Source: Polyangiaceae bacterium (GTDB lineage Bacteria; Myxococcota_A; Polyangia; Polyangiales; Polyangiaceae). Taken from it: a stretch of 64,000 bases of DNA. Position 1 is the first letter of the stretch. Each line of letters opens with the position of its first letter. This document shows, in pieces, positions 47,394 through 56,270 of this stretch. The stretch spans positions 1 through 64,000 of the forward strand of contig JAICUB010000038.1 in assembly GCA_025936045.1 (NCBI GenBank). The letters run 5' to 3'. A program made the position numbers and the translations under genes. Below the pieces are notes generated by a model that was not told where the DNA came from, made no database searches, and saw only the letters and a program-made list of their open reading frames with translations.

Positions 47394-47735
47394 TCACCAA
47401 GGCTTGAACACGAACGCCGCGCCGAGCGCCACGAACCCGAACCCGACCAGGTGATTCCAGCGCAGGGATTCACCGAGATAGAACGTCGCGAACAGCGAGA
47501 ACACGACGAGGGTGATCACTTCCTGAATCGTCTTCAGCTGCGCCGTCGCGAGACCCGCCTGTGCGCCGATGCGGTTCGCGGGCACCTGGAAGCAATACTC
47601 GAAAAAGGCGATGCCCCAGCTCGCGAGAATCACGAGCCACAGCGGCGAATGCTGGTTGTGTTTCAGATGACCGTACCAGGCGAAGGTCATGAACACGTTC
47701 GAGACGACGAGCAAAAGGACGGTGACGAGGGCCAT
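47394..47735 (-). CDS. DUF486/DMT-family small membrane protein
   Basis: A 113-residue protein with four helices (about 3-16, 30-46, 67-86, 92-110). NVFMTFAWYGHLKH, AFFEYCFQVPANRIG and LKTIQEVITLVVF are signatures of the DUF486 family, related to small drug/metabolite transporters. Function not established. ATG start at 47735. It converges on the propeller lipoprotein gene 24 bases away and diverges from the dehydroquinase gene. Confidence 0.88.
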   Translation of the reverse strand: MALVTVLLLVVSNVFMTFAWYGHLKHNQHSPLWLVILASWGIAFFEYCFQVPANRIGAQAGLATAQLKTIQEVITLVVFSLFATFYLGESLRWNHLVGFGFVALGAAFVFKPW

Positions 47736-47780
47736 TCGTTGCGTCAGACATCGCAGAGGCGCGCGCGCGCGTCACCCCGG

Positions 47781-47839
47781 GCCGCTGGAACCTGAGTTCC
47801 AGGCGGCTTCGTGGTAACGGTGAGCGGTTGAAACCGCTC
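47781..47839 (+). promoter_or_regulatory. Paired hairpins in the dehydroquinase leader, one over the start codon
   Basis: The first hairpin (GCCGCTGGAAC, loop CTGA, GTTCCAGGCGGC; 47781-47807) has an 11-base stem with one bulge. The second is a perfect 18-base inverted repeat GAGCGGTT-GA-AACCGCTC (47822-47839) that contains the TTG start codon at 47828. In RNA this could hide the start. Confidence 0.4.
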
Positions 47840-48571
47840 CGCATCGGCCGCGTCGCTCTACGTCCCCACCATCCGACGGTCATCGCGCCGTTCACCGATC
47901 GGACGTCGCTCCGCACGCTCGCGGCCGCCGCCAAGCAGGGCCTTTCGTTGGCGGAAGCGCGCGTCGACTTGTTTCGCGATCGGAGCGTGGAGGCCGTCCG
48001 CGAACGCGTCGTCGCCGCGCGAGCCGTCATGCCGGTGCTCGTCACCATCCGCGCGGCGCGTGAGGGCGGCGCCTGGCGCGCGCCCGAATCCGAGCGTCTC
48101 GAGCTTTATCGAGCGCTGCTCCCGGATGCCGACGCGGTCGACGTCGAGCTCGCGGCGCCGAGCCGCGCCGAGGTGGTGCGCGCCGCACGCCGGGCGCGGC
48201 GGCTCGTCGTGCTGTCGCACCACGATTTTCGGCGTACGCCGGCCGCGGCCGCCCTCGATCGCATCGTCCTCGACGGCGTGCGCGCCGGGGCGGACATCGT
48301 AAAAATTGCCGCGCACGTGGCCGACGACGCGGGCACCGCGCGTCTCGCGGCCGTGTTTGCGCGCCATCCCGCGCGAGCGCTCGTCGTCATCGCCATGGGC
48401 GAGCACGGGAAGAAATCGCGCGTGTTTTTCCCGGCGCTCGGCTCGCTTTTCACCTTCGCCTCGCTCGATCGCGCGACCGCGCCCGGCCAGCTCGATCTCA
48501 CGGCCACGCGCCGCGAGCTCGCGACCTTTTTCCCGGACTTTGCGGCGGAGAACGCTCGCCGCGCCCGCTGA
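47828..48571 (+). CDS. aroD: 3-dehydroquinate dehydratase, type I
   Basis: A 247-residue class I (Schiff-base) dehydroquinase of the shikimate pathway. LSHHDF contains the expected catalytic His132, ADIVKIA the Schiff-base Lys159, and MGEHGKKSR with the later APGQLDL are the conserved C-terminal loops. Length is normal. The start is TTG at 47828; no ATG or GTG lies in frame nearby and the first conserved strand (TVIAPF) begins at residue 17. Other aro genes are not adjacent. Confidence 0.87.
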   Translation: MKPLRIGRVALRPHHPTVIAPFTDRTSLRTLAAAAKQGLSLAEARVDLFRDRSVEAVRERVVAARAVMPVLVTIRAAREGGAWRAPESERLELYRALLPDADAVDVELAAPSRAEVVRAARRARRLVVLSHHDFRRTPAAAALDRIVLDGVRAGADIVKIAAHVADDAGTARLAAVFARHPARALVVIAMGEHGKKSRVFFPALGSLFTFASLDRATAPGQLDLTATRRELATFFPDFAAENARRAR

Positions 48572-48665
48572 GCCTTCCGGACGTCTTCTCGGCAGGCGTT
48601 CGGCGGCGTTGCCCGCGAGCCGGACGGCGTTGCCTGGCGGAAACGGCGGCGTTATCGTGCGTGGC

Positions 48666-49199
48666 ATGAGGGTCCCCGGCGCTGGTTTTATTTTTTACGC
48701 GGCCCTCGCGACGGCGTGCGGCGGGAGCGAGCCGCCGGCTTCGGCACCGAGCTCGAGCGCGAGCGAGGAGAGCCCCGCCACGACCCCGAACGAACCGGCG
48801 CCGCCGGCACCCACCGCGAGCGACGATGCGCCGGCGAAAGCGAGCGACTCCCACGAGCCCGCGCCCGCCGCGAAGGCCGAGGTGCCCACGCCCGCTTTCA
48901 AGGAGAACGGCTCCGTGCGTGATGCGGTCAACGCCGTCCCCCAGGGCACGCCGCGTCTCAACATCGAGCAGGAAGCGCTCGAGGGTCCGCTCAATCATCC
49001 CGAGCTCTACGAGCCGTGCAAGCCGGGCAACGCGCACTTCAAGGCGAAGATCGCCGTTTGGGACGGCAAGGCCGTGGGCCTCGACCTCACGACGACGCCG
49101 AAGAACCAAAAATTCGCCGATTGCGTCGCCGCGCGCATTCGCGCCATTACCTGGCCCGATCGAGTGAAGTCGCTGAACACGGTCGAATACACGTTCTGA
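48666..49199 (+). CDS. Lipoprotein of unknown function, coupled to M20 peptidase
   Basis: A 177-residue lipoprotein (signal ends LATAC, Cys18) with an acidic Ala/Pro/Ser linker to about 75. The C-terminal 80 residues contain a Cys pair (YEPCKPGN and KFADCVAARI) and end in a strand (SLNTVEYTF). This Cys-containing C-terminal pattern is common in short myxobacterial lipoproteins. The start ATG at 48666 is set by the signal peptide. Its stop overlaps the next start (TGATG). Confidence 0.75.
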   Translation: MRVPGAGFIFYAALATACGGSEPPASAPSSSASEESPATTPNEPAPPAPTASDDAPAKASDSHEPAPAAKAEVPTPAFKENGSVRDAVNAVPQGTPRLNIEQEALEGPLNHPELYEPCKPGNAHFKAKIAVWDGKAVGLDLTTTPKNQKFADCVAARIRAITWPDRVKSLNTVEYTF

Positions 49200-50626
49200 T
49201 GACCGTCAGCGACCAAACCGCCGCTCGCATCGACGAGGAGTACGAGCGTTCGATCCTGCCGGCGCTCGCCGAGTACGCTCGCATTCCGAACAAGTCGCCG
49301 CTCTTCGATCGCGAGTGGCGCGCGTCCGGGCACATGGAGCGCGCCGTCACGCTACTCAGCGAGTGGGCGCGCCCCCGGCTTCCGGCCGGTGCGACGCTCG
49401 AGGTCGTGCGGCTCGCTGAGCTCACGCCCGTCATTTTGATCGACGTTCCGGCGTCGGGCGGCGCGTCCGGGGAGGTGCTCTTTTACGGCCATCTCGACAA
49501 GCAGCCCGAGATGACGGGCTGGCGTGACGGACTCGGCCCGTGGACGCCCGTGCGCGAGGGCGACAAGCTCTTCGGGCGCGGTGTCGCGGACGACGGCTAC
49601 GCACTCTTTGCCGCGCTCTCCGCGGTCAACGCCGTGCGCGCCGACGGCTTGCCGCACGCACGTTCACTCATTCTGATCGAAGCGTGCGAAGAATCGGGCA
49701 GCCGCGATTTGCCCGCGTACGTCGAGCACCTCGCGCCCCGCCTCGGCACGCCGTCGCTCGTCGTGTGTCTCGACTCCGGGTGCGCCAACTACGACGCGCT
49801 CTGGGTCACGACGTCGCTCCGCGGGCTCGTCATCGGCACGCTCGAGGTGTCGCTGCTCACCGAAGGCGTGCATTCGGGCGACGGCACCGGCGTCATCGCC
49901 GCGAGCGAGCGCGTCATGCGCGTCCTGCTCGATCGTCTCGAAGACAGCCGCACGGGCGCCATCCTCCTGCCCGAGCTTTCGACGCCCATCCCCGACGCGC
50001 GCAAGCAGCAAGCGGCGCGCACGGCCGCCGCGCTCGGCGACGGCGTCTGGAGCCGATTTCCCCTGCAACCGGGCGTCACGCCCGCCGCCGCAGAGCCCGC
50101 GGAAATCATCCTCAATCGCACTTGGCGCCCCGGACTCGCGCTCACGGCGGCCGAAGGCTGGCCCTCACTCGAGGCCGGCGGCAACGTGCTCCGCCCTTTC
50201 ACGAAGCTCACCCTCTCGATCCGCATCCCTCCGCGCGTCGACCCCGAGCGGGCCGCCGCCGCGGTGCAAACCCTGCTCGAACGCGACCCACCGTACGGCG
50301 CCAAAGTCGTCTTTCGCCGGATCGGCGCGAACGCCGGCTGGGACGCGCCGCCCGTCTCCGCCTGGCTCGAAGCCGCCCTCGACGCGGCCTCGCGCCGCCA
50401 CTTCGGCAGCCCCGCGTTCTACGTCGGCGAAGGCGGCACCATCCCCTTCATGCACATGCTCGGCCAGCGCTTCCCCCAGGCCGAGTTCTGCATCACGGGC
50501 GTCCTCGGCCCGAACTCCAACGCCCACGGCCCGAACGAGTTTTTACACATTCCGACGGCAAAGAAGCTCACGCGCAGCATGGCGGACGTGCTCGCGGCGC
50601 ACGCGCGGCGGACGACCGGCGGCTGA
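49199..50626 (+). CDS. M20-family zinc metallopeptidase (dipeptidase/deacylase type)
   Basis: A 475-residue co-catalytic metallopeptidase. YGHLDKQPE has the first metal His and Asp, GRGVADDGY the bridging Asp, ACEESGSRD the catalytic Glu and next metal Glu, and SNAHGPNEFLH the last metal His. A dimerisation domain lies between about 200 and 310. The family hydrolyses peptides or N-acyl amino acids; substrate cannot be told. No signal peptide, so cytoplasmic. Start at 49199 is coupled to the lipoprotein stop. Confidence 0.9.
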   Translation: MTVSDQTAARIDEEYERSILPALAEYARIPNKSPLFDREWRASGHMERAVTLLSEWARPRLPAGATLEVVRLAELTPVILIDVPASGGASGEVLFYGHLDKQPEMTGWRDGLGPWTPVREGDKLFGRGVADDGYALFAALSAVNAVRADGLPHARSLILIEACEESGSRDLPAYVEHLAPRLGTPSLVVCLDSGCANYDALWVTTSLRGLVIGTLEVSLLTEGVHSGDGTGVIAASERVMRVLLDRLEDSRTGAILLPELSTPIPDARKQQAARTAAALGDGVWSRFPLQPGVTPAAAEPAEIILNRTWRPGLALTAAEGWPSLEAGGNVLRPFTKLTLSIRIPPRVDPERAAAAVQTLLERDPPYGAKVVFRRIGANAGWDAPPVSAWLEAALDAASRRHFGSPAFYVGEGGTIPFMHMLGQRFPQAEFCITGVLGPNSNAHGPNEFLHIPTAKKLTRSMADVLAAHARRTTGG

Positions 50627-50769
50627 CGCCAAAGGCACCCGCACACGTCAGCGCGGGCTACGTGCAGGCGCTGGCAGCACACGACGCTCGACGGGTGCAG
50701 GCGAACCAGCTCGGCAATGACGGCTCGAGTCGAAGCCGCCTTCGTGCCGTGCGTCGAGAGCGCGGTCGC

Positions 50770-52233
50770 TCATTGTTTGACGTCGGTCATCGCGGTTTGG
50801 AGCGCCGTCGAGAAGGAGCCGTCCGTGCGGCTGATGTCCGAGCCGGTGTCCCAGAGTACGGGGACGATTCCGCGCGAGAAGGAGGCTTTGACGACGGTCT
50901 CCATCCAGAGGCTGCGCGACGCCGGATCGCGCGGATAGCTTTGGCCGACGGTGACCCCGAACTCACCCAGGATCACGGGGATGTGCCGCTGGCTGCTGAA
51001 GCTGCCGAGCTTGGTGAAGAGGCCGTCGAGCGTCGATTGGTCGCTGTCGCTGCCCCACGTCGTTTGCGGGGAGCCCCAGCTCTCGACCGTGTCGAGGCCG
51101 CAAAAGGTGTACGGCGTGTAGTAGTGGATCGAGAGGAAGAGCTTGCCCGCGCCCGCCGGATCGGTCGGGACGCTGAACGAGTCGACGCAGGTGAGGTCGA
51201 TGTCGGTGGTAAAGCCGGCGATGAGGAGCGCGCGGCTCTTGTTGTAGCCACTCTGGGCGCGCACGGTCGTGACGAAGAGCTGGTTGAGCGTGTTGAGTGC
51301 GACGTAGTCGGGCGCTTGGTTCGTATCGCCGTTGACGTAGAATTTGCTCTCCTCGTTCAGTGCCTCGAAAATCGTCTTGTTGCCGACGGCGGCGAAGCCG
51401 GCCGCGATCTGCGTCCAATACGAGGCAAACTTCGTTTTGACGTCGTCGGTGAGCTCGTACTTGTTCGCATTGCCGTCGGTGTCGTTGTCGATCCAGCCGC
51501 CGTCCCAGTGAATGTTGACGATCGAGTACATGCCGGCGGACTCGATCCAGCCGACCACCTCTTTCACGCGAGCCATCTTCGTGGCGTCGATGACGCCGTT
51601 CACCGCGTAGGTATTCCACGCGACGGGGACACGCACCGTTTTGACGCCGCGGCTCGCCATGCCGTTGACGTAGGCTTGCGTGACCGCAGGCTCGCCCCAG
51701 CCGGTTTCCCAAGCGGTGGTGTTGTCGAAGGTGTTGCCGATGTTGGCGCCGAAGCCCATCGCTTTGGCCATCGTCGCTGCGTCGACAGCGTCACCCGCAG
51801 CGCCGCTCGTGCCGCCGGAGCCGTTCGCTGCGCCGCCGTTCGCAGCGCCGCCGTTCGCTGCGCCCCCTTGCGGCCCATTACTGCCGCTGCCCGCGCCGCC
51901 CGTCGTGTTGCTACCGGTACCCAGCGCCGAGCCGCCCGCGCCGGCAGCCGGTGCGCCGCCGCCGCTGCCGCCCGCTCCTCCGCCAGTTCCTGCCGTGCCG
52001 GCAGTCTCCCCCGCGCTGACTCCCGCGCCACCGCTCTGGGCTGCCGTTCCGCTCCCGCCGTTCGAAGCACCGGCACCGCCCGAGCCACTCAGGCCGCCCG
52101 CGCCGCCGCCGCCGCTCGCGGCACCCGCTCGAGCGTTGCCGCCACCGTCCCCGGCCTGCTTTCCAGCATTCGAGGAACAGCCGAGCACACCGAGTAACAG
52201 CAACGAAATCGAAAGCTTCGAAGTCCAGAGCAT
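50770..52233 (-). CDS. Lipoprotein GH5 family cellulase/endoglucanase
   Basis: A 487-residue surface-anchored glycoside hydrolase. The signal ends VLGC (Cys19), followed by a Gly/Ala/Ser/Asn spacer to about 145. The catalytic domain (about 150-487) has GH5 landmarks: GFGANIGNTFD, VKTVRVPVAW, IVNIHWDGGW, FEALNEE with acid/base Glu294, SIHYYTPY, and VILGEFG with nucleophile Glu424, then VLWDTG. All key residues are present. The family includes endo-beta-1,4-glucanases and mannanases; cellulase is most likely. It is monocistronic. With the GH11 and GH54 proteins it points to plant cell wall degradation. Confidence 0.88.
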   Translation of the reverse strand: MLWTSKLSISLLLLGVLGCSSNAGKQAGDGGGNARAGAASGGGGAGGLSGSGGAGASNGGSGTAAQSGGAGVSAGETAGTAGTGGGAGGSGGGAPAAGAGGSALGTGSNTTGGAGSGSNGPQGGAANGGAANGGAANGSGGTSGAAGDAVDAATMAKAMGFGANIGNTFDNTTAWETGWGEPAVTQAYVNGMASRGVKTVRVPVAWNTYAVNGVIDATKMARVKEVVGWIESAGMYSIVNIHWDGGWIDNDTDGNANKYELTDDVKTKFASYWTQIAAGFAAVGNKTIFEALNEESKFYVNGDTNQAPDYVALNTLNQLFVTTVRAQSGYNKSRALLIAGFTTDIDLTCVDSFSVPTDPAGAGKLFLSIHYYTPYTFCGLDTVESWGSPQTTWGSDSDQSTLDGLFTKLGSFSSQRHIPVILGEFGVTVGQSYPRDPASRSLWMETVVKASFSRGIVPVLWDTGSDISRTDGSFSTALQTAMTDVKQ

Positions 52234-52378
52234 GACGAGCCCGCACGGGCGGGCCTCCGAGCAGTGGCTCGACGAGCCTCCGCTCCGTCACGAAAATGAT
52301 TGGCCACGGGGCGACGCGCGGGAACGCGGCCGGCGCCAGTCCGCGCTTTGCCAGGTGACCGCCGCTGCGCGGCGTGCC

Positions 52379-53203
52379 TCAGCTCGGTTGGTCGAACGGG
52401 TCGAACGCCTGGACGTTCTTCGCGACCTGTTCGGAGGTCATGCCGAAACGCCGCTCTTTCTGGCCGTAGTGCTCGACGGCGTCCACCAGGGTTTGGGGGC
52501 GGAAGTCGGGCCACATGATGGGCAGGAAGAGGAGCTCGGCGTAGGCGGACTCGAAGAGGAGGAAATCGCTGACGCGGCTTTCGCCACCGGTGCGAATCAG
52601 GAGGTCGACGTCGGGCAGGGCGTGCGTCGTCATGTGGAGCGCGAGGCTCCGCTCGTCGATTTCCTCGGGGAGGAGGAGCCCGGCGCGCGCCTTGATGGCG
52701 AGAGTGCGCGCGGCTTCGACGATGTCCTTCTTGCCGCCGTAGGAGAGCGCGAGCGTGAGCGTCATGCGCTCGCCGTCCTTCGTGTAGGTGATGAGATCCT
52801 CGACGGCGTGGCGCGTGACGGTCGGCAGGTCTTCGAGCGAGCCGATGACGTTGACGCGGATGCCGTTTTGACGGAGCTCCATGCGCTCCGACTTGGCGAA
52901 GTCGACGAGGAGCCGCATGAGCGCTTCGACCTCACCCCGCGGGCGCGCCCAGTTGGCGACGCTGAACGCGTAGAGGGTGAGGAAGGGGATGCCGATGCGC
53001 GTGGCCGTCTCGACGGCGTCACGCACCGCGCGTGCGCCCTCGGCGTGCCCCTCCGCCCGGGCGAGGCCCCGCGACGAGGCCCAACGGCCGTTGCCGTCCA
53101 TGATGATCGCGACGTGTTTCGGAAGCGAATGACCGTTTGTGCCCACGCTAAGAACTCGCTTTCGTCGAGGTTCCCCGCTCCGGTTGCCGTACGGGGTGCT
53201 CAC
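52379..53203 (-). CDS. uppS: Isoprenyl transferase (undecaprenyl diphosphate synthase)
   Basis: A 274-residue cis-prenyltransferase that makes the C55 lipid carrier for cell-wall synthesis. HVAIIMDGNGRWA contains the catalytic Asp and diphosphate-binding loop; GHAEGARAVRD, LYAFSVANWARP, LALSYGGKKDI and DLLIRTGGESRVSDFLLFE are the other conserved blocks. It is soluble and dimeric in known members. The GTG start at 53203 gives a slightly long N terminus; a shorter start near residue 17 is possible. Confidence 0.93.
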   Translation of the reverse strand: MSTPYGNRSGEPRRKRVLSVGTNGHSLPKHVAIIMDGNGRWASSRGLARAEGHAEGARAVRDAVETATRIGIPFLTLYAFSVANWARPRGEVEALMRLLVDFAKSERMELRQNGIRVNVIGSLEDLPTVTRHAVEDLITYTKDGERMTLTLALSYGGKKDIVEAARTLAIKARAGLLLPEEIDERSLALHMTTHALPDVDLLIRTGGESRVSDFLLFESAYAELLFLPIMWPDFRPQTLVDAVEHYGQKERRFGMTSEQVAKNVQAFDPFDQPS

Positions 53204-53320
53204 TATGACGCCGCGGCGTCCTCCGGAACGGTGGAGATTTGATGGAGAAAGCCGCGCGGAGCGCCCACGCCGCAGTCATTTCGACCGGAGCGCCGCCCGG
53301 GCTTCGGTCGCGGCGTGGAG

Positions 53321-54841
53321 CTAACCCTTCGGATCAGTTGCGGTTTTAGCCTGATCGTCACGGCCGATTTGTCCGAGGCTTTCGCGCGCTTCGGTCACGG
53401 CGGCGCGGAGCTGCTCGCCCGGGCTCCGCCAGGCGGCCGGGAGGCTGAGGCGAAATTCGACCTCGGGCGGGCCCGGCGCGATGAGCTCGGCGCCCCCGCC
53501 GTGCGCCTCGGCCACGGCGCGAACGATGGCGAGGCCGAGCCCCGTGCCGCCGCGATCGGAGCGGGCCGTCACGAAGCGCCGAAAGAGCCGCGCGCGGATC
53601 GCGGGCGGCACGCTGCCGCTGCTCTTCACGCTCACGCGCACGAGCGCGCCGTCGCGGCGGACGTCGACTTTGACGGGCGAGTCCGGCTCGGAATGGATGA
53701 GCGCGTTGTCGATGAGGTTCGAGAGCGCGCGGCCGAGCCAGCTCTCGTCGCCGCGCGTGAACGCGCTGCCGGACGCGAGGAGCTCCACCCGAGTACGGGT
53801 TTCTCCGAGTGCATCCAGCGTTTTTTCTGCGACTCGGACCACATCCACGGGCTCGAAGGCCTCGGCGCCACGCGCTTCGATGCGCGCGAGGCTCAAGAGC
53901 TCGCCGAGCAGGCGTTCGATGCGCGCGGTCGCTTCACGGATGCGGCCGACGAAGCGCCGTGCTTCCGCGGGCTCGTCGAGCGCGCTCTCTTCGAGCACTT
54001 CGGCGCTCGCTCGGATCGCGGCGACGGGATTTTTGAGCTCGTGCGAGAGATCGGCCGCGAAGGCTTCGACGAAGGGACGACCTTCGAGCTGTCGGCGCAT
54101 GGAGTCGAGCGAGCGCACGAGGTTCATGAGCTCGCGGCCGTAGACGGGCGGGGGCGTCGCGGCGAGCTCCCCTTCGCTCACGCGTTTGCTGAAGGTGTTG
54201 AGCGCTTCGATCGGCGCCGCGATGGCGCGGCCGATCCACGCCGCGGCGAGCGCCGCCGCCGCGCCGAGCACGGCGCTGATGAGCAAGATGGTCGGCGCGA
54301 AATCGGCGAGCAGCCCGCGCATGACGACGGACGGCTTGATCACGCGCACGAATCCCCCGTTCGCGCCCTCGACGACGATGGGCGCCTGCACGCTCACGAC
54401 GCCCGGCTCCTGCGCCGCGGCCGCGCGCGGGAAGACACGCCGCCCGTCGGGGTCGAGCAGCTCCATGCGCAGATCCGCGCCGTGCTCGCGTTCGACTTCG
54501 AGGCGCTTGGCGATCACGTCGATGCGGCTGCCGCTGCGCTGGAGCTCGCCCGCCATGATGCCGGCAATCGCGGCGGCTTCGTCGGTCGCGGCTTGCGTCG
54601 CGAGGCGCACGGCGCGCGCTTCGATGCGGTCGAGCACCATGATGCCGAGGCCGAACGCGAACGTGCCCACGATGAGCGCGAGCGCGAGAAAGACCTGCAT
54701 GCGAATCGACATGCCGCGCGAGCGCGTGCGGAGCAGGCGCGAGACGACGAAGGCGACGAAGAGGATGAGGGCGATCGCGCCGACGGCGACGGCGACCAGG
54801 CGAATCACGCCGCCGCCGGCGGTGAACGCGCTGCCCGTCAT
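53321..54841 (-). CDS. Membrane sensor histidine kinase
   Basis: A 506-residue kinase. Two N-terminal helices (about 11-31 and 43-62) are followed by an extracytoplasmic region (about 70-155), another helix (about 160-190), HAMP (to about 240), and a kinase core with phospho-acceptor His in ADLSHELKNPVAAIRASAE, asparagine box LSNLIDNALIHS and glycine box GGTGLGLAIVRAVAEAHGG. Its ATG overlaps the stop of the response-regulator gene (ATGA), so regulator comes first in the operon. The layout recalls CreC-type sensors, but the signal is unknown. Confidence 0.9.
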   Translation of the reverse strand: MTGSAFTAGGGVIRLVAVAVGAIALILFVAFVVSRLLRTRSRGMSIRMQVFLALALIVGTFAFGLGIMVLDRIEARAVRLATQAATDEAAAIAGIMAGELQRSGSRIDVIAKRLEVEREHGADLRMELLDPDGRRVFPRAAAAQEPGVVSVQAPIVVEGANGGFVRVIKPSVVMRGLLADFAPTILLISAVLGAAAALAAAWIGRAIAAPIEALNTFSKRVSEGELAATPPPVYGRELMNLVRSLDSMRRQLEGRPFVEAFAADLSHELKNPVAAIRASAEVLEESALDEPAEARRFVGRIREATARIERLLGELLSLARIEARGAEAFEPVDVVRVAEKTLDALGETRTRVELLASGSAFTRGDESWLGRALSNLIDNALIHSEPDSPVKVDVRRDGALVRVSVKSSGSVPPAIRARLFRRFVTARSDRGGTGLGLAIVRAVAEAHGGGAELIAPGPPEVEFRLSLPAAWRSPGEQLRAAVTEARESLGQIGRDDQAKTATDPKG

Positions 54842-55533
54842 GGGCCGCCGTTCGAGCCGGAACCGACGCGGTAGCCGACGCCGCGCACCGTTTCGATGGT
54901 GCCGGGATCGGCGCCGGCCTCGGCGAGCTTCCTCCGTAGCGCCTTCACGTGCGAATCGATGGTGCGATCGGTGATCGCGAAGCCGCCGCCCCACACGCGA
55001 TCGATGAGCTCCACGCGCGTGTGGACGCGATCCGGCCCCTTGAGCAGGCACGCGAGTAGGTCGAACTCGACACGCGTGAGCTCGAGCGCGGCGTCGCCGA
55101 CGCGCGCGCGGCGCGTCTTTTCGTCGAGCTCGACGGCCTGCGTCGCCGGCGCCGCCTCGGGCGCGACGGAAGCGATCGAGCGACGGAGCACGGCGCGCAC
55201 GCGCGCGACGATTTCACGCGGCGAGAAGGGTTTGGTCACGTAGTCGTCGGCGCCGGTTTCGAGCGCGGCCACGCGATCGGCCTCGCCGTCGCGACTCGAG
55301 AGCACGATGATCGGCTTGTCGCGGCGCTCGGCGCGCAGCGAGCCGATCCATTCGAAGCCGCTGCCGTCCGGCAGCATCAGGTCCAAAATCACGAGGTCCG
55401 CCTCGGCGCGGCGGGCTTCCGCCTCGGCGAGCGTTTGTGCCACGGTCACGCTGAAGCCGTCACGGCGAAGCGCGTACGCCACCGACTCCGCGATGGCCGG
55501 TTCGTCCTCCACGACGAGGATCCGCGCGCTCAT
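54838..55533 (-). CDS. OmpR/PhoB-family response regulator
   Basis: A 231-residue two-domain regulator. The receiver (about 1-118) has acidic EDE near residue 9, phospho-acceptor Asp in LVILDLMLPDGSG, Ser/Thr in VLSSRD and Lys in VTKPFSP. The C-terminal winged helix (about 135-228) has ELTRVEFDLLACLLKGPDRVHTR, TIDSHVKALRRKL and TVRGVGYR. It is the partner of the downstream coupled kinase. ATG at 55533 is chosen over a TTG 12 bases upstream. Confidence 0.93.
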   Translation of the reverse strand: MSARILVVEDEPAIAESVAYALRRDGFSVTVAQTLAEAEARRAEADLVILDLMLPDGSGFEWIGSLRAERRDKPIIVLSSRDGEADRVAALETGADDYVTKPFSPREIVARVRAVLRRSIASVAPEAAPATQAVELDEKTRRARVGDAALELTRVEFDLLACLLKGPDRVHTRVELIDRVWGGGFAITDRTIDSHVKALRRKLAEAGADPGTIETVRGVGYRVGSGSNGGP

Positions 55534-55682
55534 GGTCGAGATCAAAGTAGCACTAGCTCGGGGCGGCGACCGAGCGGGGTCGATGGTAGGGGTAGTGCTC
55601 GGACATCATCGGCATGCTCGTCCGGCTGGTCGAGCCGCGGCGCTGAGGTATCATCCGCCCCATCGCTCGCACCCTGTACATT

Positions 55683-56147
55683 TTGCGGCACGCGAAAGCC
55701 GAGAACGAAGACGGCATGCGCGACGCGGAGCGTGCGCTCACCAAGCGCGGGCGCAGGTCCGCGACCCGCGTCGGCGAGCTCCTCTCGGATCGCTTGCCGG
55801 AGCGGGTGCTCGCGTCGAGCGCGCTGCGCACGCGCGAGACGGTCGAGTACTTCAGTAAGGCGGCGGGCTACAGGGGGCCCGTCGAGTACCTCGATTCGCT
55901 GTACCTCGCGGCGCCGAGCGCGTACCTCACGGCCGTGACCGAACGCGGGGGCGACGCCGCGCGGCTGATGCTCGTCGGTCACAATCCGGGCCTGGAAGAG
56001 CTCGTCACGCGGCTCACGGGCGAGCACGTGAGCTTGCCCACGGCTGCGCTCGCCGAGTGTTCGCTCGAGGTCGCGACCTGGTCAGACGTCACGTTCGACA
56101 CGCGCGCGGAGCTCGTCCGTTTGTCGTTTCCGAAGGAAGACGATTAG
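55683..56147 (+). CDS. sixA: SixA-like phosphohistidine phosphatase
   Basis: A histidine phosphatase of the phosphoglycerate-mutase-like superfamily, short SixA type. The RHG-like motif is RHAKAENEDG, with catalytic His; SSALRTRET and VGHNPGLEELVTRL are the other conserved parts. SixA removes phosphate from His of phosphorelay or PTS proteins. The first canonical start codon is TTG at 55683, which would begin at RHA, but the frame extends upstream through TLYIL, the usual first beta-strand, to a stop at 55644-55646. The true start may therefore be CTG 55674 or an ATC/ATT upstream. Confidence 0.85.
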   Translation: MRHAKAENEDGMRDAERALTKRGRRSATRVGELLSDRLPERVLASSALRTRETVEYFSKAAGYRGPVEYLDSLYLAAPSAYLTAVTERGGDAARLMLVGHNPGLEELVTRLTGEHVSLPTAALAECSLEVATWSDVTFDTRAELVRLSFPKEDD

Positions 56148-56270
56148 CGTACGTCGGCGTCCACGGCCGATCTCGCGGCGAGACTCGCCAGGCGGTACAC
56201 ATTTTGAGCGGCTGGCGCGGCCGCGCCCCGGGTTTCGCGTTGCGATTCCGCCGCCATCGCACTAGTAATT

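Noticed and set aside
49540..52197. 885-residue plus-strand open frame
   Set aside because: It crosses the M20 peptidase and, antisense, the GH5 gene, both with intact motifs; its composition is Arg-rich low complexity.
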